From the NCBI GenBank assembly GCA_002747035.1, contig PDRZ01000031.1, positions 1-41,176 on the forward strand: 41,176 nucleotides of DNA, in the 5' to 3' direction. The translations under genes were made by a program, and so were the position numbers. This document shows, piece by piece, positions 15,867 to 23,602 of this stretch. The stretch is from Rhodobacterales bacterium (lineage in GTDB: Bacteria > Pseudomonadota > Alphaproteobacteria > Rhodobacterales > Rhodobacteraceae). The notes beneath the pieces were generated by a model, which made no database searches, was not told where the DNA came from, and saw nothing but the letters and a program-made list of their open reading frames with translations. Position 1 is the first letter of the stretch. Every line of letters starts with the position of its first letter.

Positions 15867-15978
15867 AGCGTCCTGCCAAAAACCTGAAACACGGGTTTTT
15901 GGCAGGACGCGCGAAATACATAGATGTCGCGCTGCGTTCGCCCTTTTCCCTGTCTCAGGTTAAAGGTCGAACGCTTTA
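15864..15978 (+). repeat. Structured repeat, complete copy with divergent stems (115 bp)
   Basis: It has the family ends TAAAGCGT and ACGCTTTA and the family geometry (4, 43, 23, 41, 4 bases), but its stems are different. Hairpin 1 pairs GCGTCCTGCCAAAAACC-side bases with GGTTTTTGGCAGGACGC-type bases, with the outer stem GCGTCCTGCC / GGCAGGACGC exact. Hairpin 2 pairs GCGTTCG with CGAACGC. Both ends are stop codons: TAA for the 81-aa ORF on the plus strand and TAA for coxM on the minus strand. Confidence 0.75.
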
Positions 15979-16767
15979 GCCAGCAGCCGCCGCCGTGGCC
16001 ACGGCCCGGCGCGTCATGACCCCGACAAGATGGGCGCGATAGGTGCCCGATCCGTGCAGATCGCTGATCATCCCATCTGCATCCGGGGCCATGCCCTCCA
16101 ATGCGCTGGCGCTGAACTCACTGGCCAGAACCGCCTCGGCCGCGCTCCAGCGGAAAACGCCCGCTTCGCTGGCCCCGGTCACTGCCACGCGCACACCATC
16201 TTCGGTTTTCGCCACGAAAACCCCGACCAATGCGAACCGACTCGCGGGCTGTTCGAACTTCTCATAGGCCGCAGCTTCGGGAATCGGGAACTTCACTGCA
16301 GTGATGATTTCACCCTCTTCCAACGCGGTCTCAAACAACCCGGTGAAATAGGCATCCGCTGCGATTTCGCGGCTGTTGGTGATGATCGTGGCCCCCAATC
16401 CCAATGCCGCCGCCGGGTAACAGGCGGACGGATCGTTATTGGCAAGAGATCCGCCAATGGTGCCGCGATTGCGCACCGCCGGGTCGCCGATATGCCCGGC
16501 CAGCACCGACAGGGCAGCAATCACCCCATGGGCGGCCACATCCGCGTGACAGGTCGCCCCGCCCACGGTCACATCCCGCCCGGCGACGGAAATCCCCTTC
16601 ATCTCGTCAATGCCACTCAGGCTGACTAAAACCGACGGCGCGGCCAAGCGCTGTTTCAACGTGGGGATCAGGGTCTGCCCCCCGCCCATCGCCTGCGCCT
16701 CGTCCGTGCCCAAGGCCGCGACCGCCTCGGCCACCGTTACGGGCCGCTCAACATCAAATTCATACAT
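15976..16767 (-). CDS. coxM: CO dehydrogenase/xanthine dehydrogenase-type FAD subunit (CoxM)
   Basis: A 263-aa medium subunit binding FAD and passing electrons from the Fe-S subunit to the acceptor. The two FAD loops are visible: AMGGGQTLIPTLKQ around residue 27-40 and RNRGTIGGSLANNDPSACYP around 99-118. The C-terminal CO_deh_flav_C domain follows. It is the last gene of the S-L-M set, 112 bases after coxL. Its TAA stop is part of the structured repeat. The C-terminus ends in an Ala run (ATAAAAG), normal for this family, so it appears intact. Confidence 0.92.
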   Translation of the reverse strand: MYEFDVERPVTVAEAVAALGTDEAQAMGGGQTLIPTLKQRLAAPSVLVSLSGIDEMKGISVAGRDVTVGGATCHADVAAHGVIAALSVLAGHIGDPAVRNRGTIGGSLANNDPSACYPAAALGLGATIITNSREIAADAYFTGLFETALEEGEIITAVKFPIPEAAAYEKFEQPASRFALVGVFVAKTEDGVRVAVTGASEAGVFRWSAAEAVLASEFSASALEGMAPDADGMISDLHGSGTYRAHLVGVMTRRAVATAAAAG

Positions 16768-16879
16768 GTCTCATCCTCCAAAGCCTTGGTGACCCCGACA
16801 ATCCGTGTCCCGAACCGCTGTTTGCACCTGACCATAAATTTCCAGGGAAACGCGCGGGGCTGGCCCCGCGCGCGCCCTC

Positions 16880-19249
16880 TCAACCTTTGCCCTGCATCGC
16901 CGACCAGACGCGCGCGGGCGACAGCGGCATATCAATATGGGTCACGTCATGCCCCCCCGATTGCAACGCATCCACAACCGCATTTACCACCGAAGGCGGC
17001 GACCCGATTGCCCCGGCCTCGCCACAGCCCTTCACCCCAAGCGGGTTGTGGGTACAGGGCGTCTGGCAGGAATGATCGACCTCGTAAAACGGCACATCAT
17101 CGGCGCGCGGCATGGCGTAATCCATGTAAGAGGCGCTGAGCAATTGACCATCCTCGTCATAGACACAGTTCTCAAGCAGCGCCTGCCCGATCCCCTGCCC
17201 AATGCCGCCATGCACCTGGCCATCAACAATCATCGGGTTGACGATATTGCCGAAATCATCGGCCGCCGCGAACCGTTCGATGGTCACCTTGCCGGTCTCC
17301 GGGTCCACTTCAACTTCACAGGCATAAGCCCCTGACGGGTAAGTAAAGTTCGCCGGGTCGTAAAAGGCGGTCTCCTCCAGCCCCGGTTCGATATCCTCAA
17401 GCGGATAGTTGTGGGGCACATAGGCCGCGAGGGTCACATCGCCCCAGGCCACGGATTTATCCGTACCGGCCACGCTGAACTGTCCGTCCTTCAATTCGAT
17501 ATCCGCATCGGACACTTCCAGAAGATGCGCGGCGATCTTCTTGGCCTTGTTGATGATCTTCTCGGTGGCGCGCACCATGGCCGATCCTCCCACAGCGAGA
17601 GAGCGCGACCCATAGGTCCCCATCCCCATCGGCGTGTTGGCCGTGTCGCCATGGACGATTTCAACCATGCTTTCGTCAATGCCAATCATGTCGGCAATCA
17701 CCTGCGGGAACGAGGTTTCATGCCCCTGCCCGTGGCTGTGGCTGCCGGTCATGACCACCAGCCCACCAGTAGCATTGACCCGCACGGTTGCACTTTCATA
17801 AAGCCCCGCACGCGCGCCCAGCTGTCCCACAAGGTTCGAAGGCGCGATGCCACAGGCCTCGATATAACAGTTGATACCAAGCCCGCGCAGCCTGCCTTGG
17901 GCCTTGCTCGCCTTGCGCCGCGCCGCGAACCCGTCGCGGTCGATCATCTCTTCGAGCCTGTCCATGGTGGCATGGTAATCGCCGGTGTCATATTCCACCG
18001 CCACAGGCGTGGCATAGGGAAATTCGGTGATGAAATTCTGGCGGCGCAGAGCAACCGGATCCACCCCCAGCTCGCGCGCGGCCTTGTCGATGACCCGCTC
18101 CAACTGAAAGGTCGCCTCGGGCCGCCCGGCCCCGCGATACGCATCCACCGGCACCGTATTCGTGAACACCGCCTTGACGTTCACATAGATCAGCGGGGTT
18201 TTGTAGTTCCCCGCCATCAACGTGCCATGCAGCCATGTGGGCACCGACGGCGCAAAAGTCGACAGATAGGCCCCCATATTGGCATAGGTATCGGTGCGCA
18301 ACGCGGTGAAATTGTTGTCTGCATCCAAGGCAAGCTGGATCGTGGTGACATGATCGCGCCCATGGGCGTCGGACATGAAAGCTTCGGACCGGCTTGCCGT
18401 CCATTTCACGGGCCGGTTCACCGCCTTGGCGGCAAACGTGCAAAACGCCTCTTCGGCATAATGGAAAATCTTGGTGCCAAAGCCCCCGCCCACATCTGGC
18501 GCAATCACGCGCAGCTTATGCTCCGGGATCCCCAACACGAAGGCCCCCATAAGAAGGCGGATCACATGCGGATTCTGTGAGGTGGTATAAAGCGTGCTGT
18601 CATCGGTGGCGCGGTTATAGTCGCCGATTGCCACGCGCGGCTCTATCGGGTTGGCCACAAGTCGGTTGTTGCGCAACTCCAGCGTGGTCACATGGGCGGC
18701 CCTGGCAAAGGCCTCCTCCACCGCTGGTTTGTTTTCTTCAACAAAGCCCCAGTCGTAACACAGGTTGCTCTCAAGCTCGTCATGCACCCTGGTCGCCCCG
18801 TCGGCCAGCGCGGCCCTCATGTCAACCACCGCGGGAAGCTCGTCAATGTCGGCCTCAATCGCCTCGGCCGCATCGCGCGCCTGCGCGGCGGTTTCGGCCA
18901 CAACGGCAGCATAGGGGTCCCCCACATGGCGCACCTTGCCGATGGCCAGCACCGGATGCGCGGGTTCCTGCATCGGCTTGCCATGCCTGTCAGTCACTTC
19001 CCAACCGCAGGGGATTCCGCCCAGTTCGGCAAAATCCGCACCGGTGAAAATGCGGATGACACCGGGCATGGTCGCCGCGTCGTCGGTGTTGATGCTGTTG
19101 ATCGTGCCATGGGCCAGATCCGAGCGCAGAAAATGCACATAGGCCTGACCATTCACATTGATATCATCGGTGTAATTGCCGGTTCCGGTCAGGAACCGCA
19201 CGTCTTCGCGCCGCTTGGGGCTGGCGCCGATGCCGCTATCCTTTGGCAT
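16880..19249 (-). CDS. coxL: Molybdenum hydroxylase large subunit, form II CoxL (BMS-type)
   Basis: A 789-aa catalytic subunit binding the molybdopterin-cytosine-dinucleotide Mo-Cu or Mo site. The active-site loop reads VDAYRGAGRPEA (A370-R376), the form II signature; true aerobic CO dehydrogenases (form I) carry AYXCSFR with the copper-ligand Cys. The base Glu is in GVKGCGEAGAIG (about 744). Other family marks are PDVGGGFGTK and GQGHETSFPQV. I chose ATG 19249 because GGAGGAGA precedes it and MPKDSGIGASPKRREDVRFL is a normal N-terminus. Gene order S-L-M also fits form II. The physiological substrate of form II enzymes is disputed and CO oxidation should not be assumed. Confidence 0.92.
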   Translation of the reverse strand: MPKDSGIGASPKRREDVRFLTGTGNYTDDINVNGQAYVHFLRSDLAHGTINSINTDDAATMPGVIRIFTGADFAELGGIPCGWEVTDRHGKPMQEPAHPVLAIGKVRHVGDPYAAVVAETAAQARDAAEAIEADIDELPAVVDMRAALADGATRVHDELESNLCYDWGFVEENKPAVEEAFARAAHVTTLELRNNRLVANPIEPRVAIGDYNRATDDSTLYTTSQNPHVIRLLMGAFVLGIPEHKLRVIAPDVGGGFGTKIFHYAEEAFCTFAAKAVNRPVKWTASRSEAFMSDAHGRDHVTTIQLALDADNNFTALRTDTYANMGAYLSTFAPSVPTWLHGTLMAGNYKTPLIYVNVKAVFTNTVPVDAYRGAGRPEATFQLERVIDKAARELGVDPVALRRQNFITEFPYATPVAVEYDTGDYHATMDRLEEMIDRDGFAARRKASKAQGRLRGLGINCYIEACGIAPSNLVGQLGARAGLYESATVRVNATGGLVVMTGSHSHGQGHETSFPQVIADMIGIDESMVEIVHGDTANTPMGMGTYGSRSLAVGGSAMVRATEKIINKAKKIAAHLLEVSDADIELKDGQFSVAGTDKSVAWGDVTLAAYVPHNYPLEDIEPGLEETAFYDPANFTYPSGAYACEVEVDPETGKVTIERFAAADDFGNIVNPMIVDGQVHGGIGQGIGQALLENCVYDEDGQLLSASYMDYAMPRADDVPFYEVDHSCQTPCTHNPLGVKGCGEAGAIGSPPSVVNAVVDALQSGGHDVTHIDMPLSPARVWSAMQGKG

Positions 19250-19320
19250 GGGTATTCTCCTCCCTTGGGGGTGATCCTTTCCTGTTCCACCACGCCTCCC
19301 CGCGTGGCCGAACCCGGATC

Positions 19321-19806
19321 TTATTCCGCCGCGATGGCGCTGACGTCCTGACCGCTTGCGGCCATGATCGCCTTGACGATGTTGTGATACCCGGTACAGC
19401 GGCAGATATTGCCTTCCAGATAATCGCGGATCTCGGCCTCGGTCGGTTTGGGGTTGTCTTGCAACAGCGCCGCCGCCGACATCACCATGCCCGGGGTACA
19501 GAATCCACATTGCAAACCGTGGTGATCCTGAAACGCCTGCTGGATCGTGTTCAACGTGCCATCGGACGCGGCCTGACCCTCGATCGTGGCCACCTCTGCG
19601 CCTTCGGCCTCGACCGCCAGCATGGTGCAGGATTTGACCGCCCTGCCATTCACATGGACCACACAGGCCCCGCATTGGCTGGTATCGCACCCCACATGGG
19701 TGCCGGTCATGCCCAGAGTTTCTCGTAAAAATGTGCTAAGCAAAGTGCGTCCTTCGATGTCGCCGGACACGGGTTTGCTATTCACGGTCATGGTGACCTG
19801 TGACAT
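19321..19806 (-). CDS. coxS: Molybdenum hydroxylase 2Fe-2S subunit (CoxS)
   Basis: A 161-aa small subunit carrying two [2Fe-2S] clusters. The plant-ferredoxin-type cluster is held by Cys40, Cys45, Cys48 and Cys60 ([17 protein letters not shown]...SC). The second cluster is held by Cys100, Cys103, Cys135 and Cys137 (CGFCTPGM...[12 protein letters not shown]). All eight ligands are present. It starts the S-L-M set, 71 bases upstream of coxL, and is separated from the upstream MoeA-like gene by about 145 bases that may hold a promoter. Confidence 0.95.
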   Translation of the reverse strand: MSQVTMTVNSKPVSGDIEGRTLLSTFLRETLGMTGTHVGCDTSQCGACVVHVNGRAVKSCTMLAVEAEGAEVATIEGQAASDGTLNTIQQAFQDHHGLQCGFCTPGMVMSAAALLQDNPKPTEAEIRDYLEGNICRCTGYHNIVKAIMAASGQDVSAIAAE

Positions 19807-19952
19807 TGGCTCCTCCCAGATAGATTTTTTGTTATCTACGAGGGTGAGTTAAGCACGGGTTTTGCAACTTGAGAACCCGGAATTTTTTCAAATGGCCGAA
19901 TATCCTAGCGATACCGCACGCAGGATCGAAGCAGGATCGGGGCGAAACCGGA

Positions 19953-20960
19953 TCAACTGACCCCGCCCTTTCGCCCCTTGCGGGGCATGGGGCGGCTGGG
20001 CATTTCCTTGAGCAATCCCCCGACCCCCATGGCCGCGATATCCTTGTTACCCACATCGATGCCACAGGCCATTCGCGACAGCACCCAATCGGCCCCGTTC
20101 AACGCGGGCGACCGTGCGCAGCCGGGCAACCCGATCACCGGACGCTTGCGAAACTTTCCTGTAAACAACAGGTTACCGGGGTCCACGGGAATCCCGAACC
20201 GCTTGACCCTGCCCCCCGCTGCACGCAGCGCGCTTGGGGCCACATCGTCAAGATCGCTGGTCGCCGATCCGGTCAGGATCAGGATCATCTCGCCCTGGGC
20301 CACCGCAATCGCCTCGGCCAATGCGGCGGCGTCGTGGGGCACCGTTTGCGTGTCGACAAGCGTGATTTCCAACGCCGCAAGCCGGTCCTCGATCGCCTTG
20401 CGCCCCTTTTTGCCCGGCCCGCCGGGGATTTCGGTGATGATCAGGCTGGCATTGCGGTACACTGGCCTGGCAAGTCGCATCGCGCCACGCGCATGGGCCA
20501 CGGCGCGGGCCACATCGGCCTCGGGCACGGCATAGGAGATGATCTTGACCGTCGCCACCATGCCGCCTTTGGCCATCTGCTGATACTCAGGCACCGTCGC
20601 CACGGTGATCAACGGGTTGACGCGGTTCAGCTGGTATAGCTGATCCGCCTTCATATCCACCACCCCCGCCGCGTGGGCAAAAACATTCACGCGGCCCGTG
20701 AACGCCCGGCTGAGCCAAAGCCCGTCTCCGCCCGGGTCGGCCATCAAAGCGGCGGCGATATCGCGGGCGGCGGTGTCTTCGTGGCAGTCCCCGGCATCAA
20801 GCCGAGCAACGGTGACGGTCTCGATCCCCGCCGCGCGCAACCGTGCGATATGGGCGACCTCCAACACCTGCCCCTTGCGTAACCGCCCCTGTTGGACGGC
20901 AACGGAATGGGCAAGGATCGTCCCGGCGGCCTGTGTGATCGGAACCTCGCCGAACCTCAT
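19953..20960 (-). CDS. MoeA/CinA-like molybdopterin-binding protein
   Basis: A 335-aa protein. Its N-terminal third (EVPITQAAGTILAHSVAVQQ, RKGQVLEVAHIARLRAAGIE) resembles the MoeA-type region. The middle carries a molybdopterin-binding fold (LVDTQTVPHDAAALAEAI, then MILILTGSATSDLDDVAPSA). The C-terminus PVIGLPGCARSPALNGADWV completes the domain, ending in a basic tail. Such proteins sit in cox/xdh clusters and are expected to help insert or modify the Mo cofactor. The ATG overlaps the stop of the XdhC-like gene as ATGA, so the two are coupled. The exact step is not known. Confidence 0.82.
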   Translation of the reverse strand: MRFGEVPITQAAGTILAHSVAVQQGRLRKGQVLEVAHIARLRAAGIETVTVARLDAGDCHEDTAARDIAAALMADPGGDGLWLSRAFTGRVNVFAHAAGVVDMKADQLYQLNRVNPLITVATVPEYQQMAKGGMVATVKIISYAVPEADVARAVAHARGAMRLARPVYRNASLIITEIPGGPGKKGRKAIEDRLAALEITLVDTQTVPHDAAALAEAIAVAQGEMILILTGSATSDLDDVAPSALRAAGGRVKRFGIPVDPGNLLFTGKFRKRPVIGLPGCARSPALNGADWVLSRMACGIDVGNKDIAAMGVGGLLKEMPSRPMPRKGRKGGVS

Positions 20961-21919
20961 GCGCGCCCCCGCAAGACCGCCGTGACCTGCGCCAGGATCG
21001 CAACCGCGATTTCCGCCGGACTGGCCGCGCCGATATCCAACCCCACGGGGCCGTGGATACGCGCGATCTGCGCCGCAGACAGCCCGGCGCTCTGCATCCG
21101 CTCAACCCGCTTGGCATGGCTGCGGGTGGAGCCCAGCGCGCCGATGTAAAAGACCTCGGTCCCAAGGGCCGCCTGCAAGGCAGGATCATCCAGCTTAGGA
21201 TCATGGGTCAGCAAAACCAGAGCCGTGCGGGTATCAAGGCCAAGCGCGACCACCGCCTCGTCCGGCCAATCCTCAAGGATCGTTTCTCCCGGGAACCGTG
21301 TTTCGGACCCGAAACTGGCGCGGGGTTCGATCACAACGGGGTCATAGCCCGCGATCCGCGCCATGGGCACCAATGCCTGCGCAATATGAACCGCACCCAC
21401 GATGATCATGCGCAGGGGCGGATTGTGGATGGTCACGAAATCGCCGTTCTCTTCAAATCCCGACCGGTCCATGCGGAACCGCTCTTTGTAACCGTCCTGC
21501 TCCAAACGGCGGGAACCGTCGGCGGCGCTGACCACGGCGACGGGCGCGCGCGCGGCCCGCGCCGCGACAAGCTCTTCCAGCACGGCCACCGGCAAAACCG
21601 CGCCGACCGGCTCCACCATCACCCGGATCGTCCCGCCACAGGCCAGCCCCACGGCAAAGGCATCGCCATCCGAAATCCCGTATTCCAACAGGCGCGGCGC
21701 GCCGTCCTTACAGGCCTCGATCGCCTCAACCACCACCGCGCCTTCCACACAGCCGCCCGAAACCGACCCCTCGATCTCGCCTTCACCGCTTATGGCAAGC
21801 TGGGCCCCCACACGGCGCGGCGCGCTGCCCCAGGTTTCCACCACAGTGGCCAGCGCCACCGCTTTGCCCGCGCGGTGCCAGTGCAGCGCAACCTCGGGAA
21901 TACTGTCAAACCGATCCAT
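20957..21919 (-). CDS. XdhC/CoxI-family molybdenum cofactor maturation protein
   Basis: A 320-aa protein with the XdhC N-domain (TVVETWGSAPRRVGAQLAIS, then GSVSGGCVEGAVV) and the Rossmann-type C-domain (LRMIIVGAVHIAQALVPMAR, then FYIGALGSTRSHAKR). XdhC binds the Mo cofactor, protects it and directs its sulfuration before insertion into the large subunit. The first seven residues, MDRFDSI, and the preceding 15 bases are the same as those of coxD 3.9 kb upstream. It is coupled to the MoeA-like gene by a four-base overlap. Confidence 0.88.
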   Translation of the reverse strand: MDRFDSIPEVALHWHRAGKAVALATVVETWGSAPRRVGAQLAISGEGEIEGSVSGGCVEGAVVVEAIEACKDGAPRLLEYGISDGDAFAVGLACGGTIRVMVEPVGAVLPVAVLEELVAARAARAPVAVVSAADGSRRLEQDGYKERFRMDRSGFEENGDFVTIHNPPLRMIIVGAVHIAQALVPMARIAGYDPVVIEPRASFGSETRFPGETILEDWPDEAVVALGLDTRTALVLLTHDPKLDDPALQAALGTEVFYIGALGSTRSHAKRVERMQSAGLSAAQIARIHGPVGLDIGAASPAEIAVAILAQVTAVLRGRA

Positions 21920-22065
21920 GATGCCCCTCCCTCTTGCCTATATAGTGGCGTACCACGCGGAGGTTGCAAGCCCCGGAAACATCAAACGGCCCACCCGGAT
22001 CGCTCCGAAGGGGCCGTTCCCAATTCTTTCAGGCAGATATTTCAGGCAAATCTTTCAGGCAGAAG

Positions 22066-22656
22066 CTACTCCGCCGGAGCAATCGCCTCGCCCTCCCCGC
22101 TCAGACGCTCGGGCAGGGCAAAGGCAACACCGATGAACACCAGTCCCAGAACGATACCAACAAGATCACCGGACATGGCGAACACGCCATCATACTTGGC
22201 CCCCGGCACGGTGCCCAATGTCACCTTGCCCCCGGCCAACTTGTCGAGCAACCCGCTGGCTTTCCAACTGGGATAGGTCACCATATAGGCGGCGGCACCC
22301 AACAGGCCGCCCGCGATGAAGAACAGCGCGTCCTTACGCCCCGACGCCGCAGCACAGACACCCGTACCGGGGCAATAGCCCGACATGGCCCAGCCCGCAC
22401 CCAGAAGCAGACCGCCGATGAACACGCCGACATAGGCGGTCTTGACGCTCATGTGACCGACATCCACCAAACCGGCCATCTGTCCGGCAAACATCAACAC
22501 CGACCCGGTGCCGATGGCCAACAGGATGGTTTTCATCAGGTGCAGGTTGGTCAGGGTCAGCATTTTGCCAATCCAGTTGGGGTTGGTCGCCCCGATCCGG
22601 TCCAGCACCGCGCCAAAGGCAGCGCCAATCACAACCGCGAGAATGATCGAATTCAT
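22066..22656 (-). CDS. YeeE/YedE-family permease, second half-protein
   Basis: A 196-aa membrane protein with about five hydrophobic helices. The family mark SGYCPGTGVCAAASGRKDA carries two cysteines. YeeE/YedE proteins take up thiosulfate or other sulfur species, and split pairs like this (PmpA/PmpB-like) are common in alphaproteobacteria. Its start lies three bases after the stop of the partner, so both are made together. The C-terminus is a short acidic tail (GEGEAIAPAE). Placement inside the cox cluster suggests a link to sulfuration of the Mo cofactor, which is inference. Confidence 0.85.
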   Translation of the reverse strand: MNSIILAVVIGAAFGAVLDRIGATNPNWIGKMLTLTNLHLMKTILLAIGTGSVLMFAGQMAGLVDVGHMSVKTAYVGVFIGGLLLGAGWAMSGYCPGTGVCAAASGRKDALFFIAGGLLGAAAYMVTYPSWKASGLLDKLAGGKVTLGTVPGAKYDGVFAMSGDLVGIVLGLVFIGVAFALPERLSGEGEAIAPAE

Positions 22657-22659
22657 GGT

Positions 22660-23211
22660 TCAGCCCTCCTTCTTGTACATGATCATGGCCACCGGCACCG
22701 CCGCGGCAAAGGCCCCTGCGGCAAAGATATAGCCCGAAAGCGACGTCTGCATCATGCCCGACATCATGTGACCCGAGGTGCATCCCCCGGCCAGCCGCGC
22801 GCCGTAAAGCACGACAAACCCGCCCACAAAGGCCATTGCATAGCGTTTCATCGGTGTATCGCCGAAATTGGCGTACCAGATCGCCGGAAGGCGGCGCTCA
22901 TCCGCTGAAACCCCACCCCGCGCCATGGCCGACAGGAACGCACCCACCATCATGGCAAGAACGAAAACAAAGCTGTAATTCAACGGGTTAGATGCGTTTT
23001 TGGCATATTTCCCGTTGGACTTGGCCATATAGGCGTTGGTCGAGGTATAACCCTCGTCCGTTTGAGTGATGAAGCCCGGGCTGACCGCGTCGGCCACGAT
23101 CCCGTCCAGAATGACAAACTGTGTGCTGACCCCGATGGGTTTGACCAGCAGCACAGCCATGAAGAAGACAAGACCCAAAAGGACCCCGCCGATTTTCCAG
23201 TTGAGTGTCAT
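22660..23211 (-). CDS. YeeE/YedE-family permease, first half-protein
   Basis: A 183-aa membrane protein with about five hydrophobic segments. The family mark GARLAGGCTSGHMMSGMMQT holds the conserved Cys. A large N-terminal loop (VDGIVADAVSPGF-type, with DGYTSTNAYMAKSNG) lies between the first two helices and may face the periplasm. It pairs with the downstream half-protein to form a complete sulfur-compound permease. A candidate promoter with a TTGACA box and an inverted repeat lies about 35-75 bases upstream. Confidence 0.85.
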   Translation of the reverse strand: MTLNWKIGGVLLGLVFFMAVLLVKPIGVSTQFVILDGIVADAVSPGFITQTDEGYTSTNAYMAKSNGKYAKNASNPLNYSFVFVLAMMVGAFLSAMARGGVSADERRLPAIWYANFGDTPMKRYAMAFVGGFVVLYGARLAGGCTSGHMMSGMMQTSLSGYIFAAGAFAAAVPVAMIMYKKEG

Positions 23212-23243
23212 GCGACTCTCCCTCCTGTGTTTCAGACTGGCCT

Positions 23244-23286
23244 ATCATATGCTTATCTTGGAATTTAAAGTTATGATCTATGTCAA
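23244..23286 (-). promoter_or_regulatory. Candidate promoter/operator of the YeeE/YedE pair
   Basis: On the minus strand a perfect TTGACA lies at 23286-23281. Downstream, an AT-rich stretch is bounded by an exact inverted repeat, ATCATA / TATGAT (23272-23277 and 23244-23249). The -10 box is poorly defined (TTCCAA at 17 bases). The palindrome could be an operator, for example of a sulfur-responsive repressor, but I cannot name one. Confidence 0.4.
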
Positions 23287-23289
23287 TCG

Positions 23290-23602
23290 ACAGGATGGCG
23301 GTTGGAGCGGCAGGATGGGGAGGATTGACAAACCAAATCCCGCCATTTCGGGGCCAGGAACAGATGTTACACGCGTATCTATTCCCATGCACATCAGAAA
23401 TCGCACCCCGAACAGAAGGTGGCCGAGGTTTTTCTGCGCCACACCCCGCTCTCTTCCGGCCCGCTCGGGGCCGATGGCAAGCCGCTGATCTATCCCAACG
23501 CGCCCGCGATCGTGGTCACCCTGTCCCTTCGCCTGCGGTCCTATAGCTGACCGGAGCTTCCTGCTCTACCGCCTGCCGGACTGACACATGCGGCCGAGGG
23601 GC
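23290..23602. other. Intergenic stretch with a possible gene remnant
   Basis: No intact gene is seen between the permease pair and coxE. On the plus strand about 23405-23550 reads like coding sequence without a start (EQKVAEVFLRHTPLSSGPLG, then ADGKPLIYPNAPAIVVTLS) and ends at a TGA near 23550. I do not recognise it. It may be the tail of a lost gene. Confidence 0.3.
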
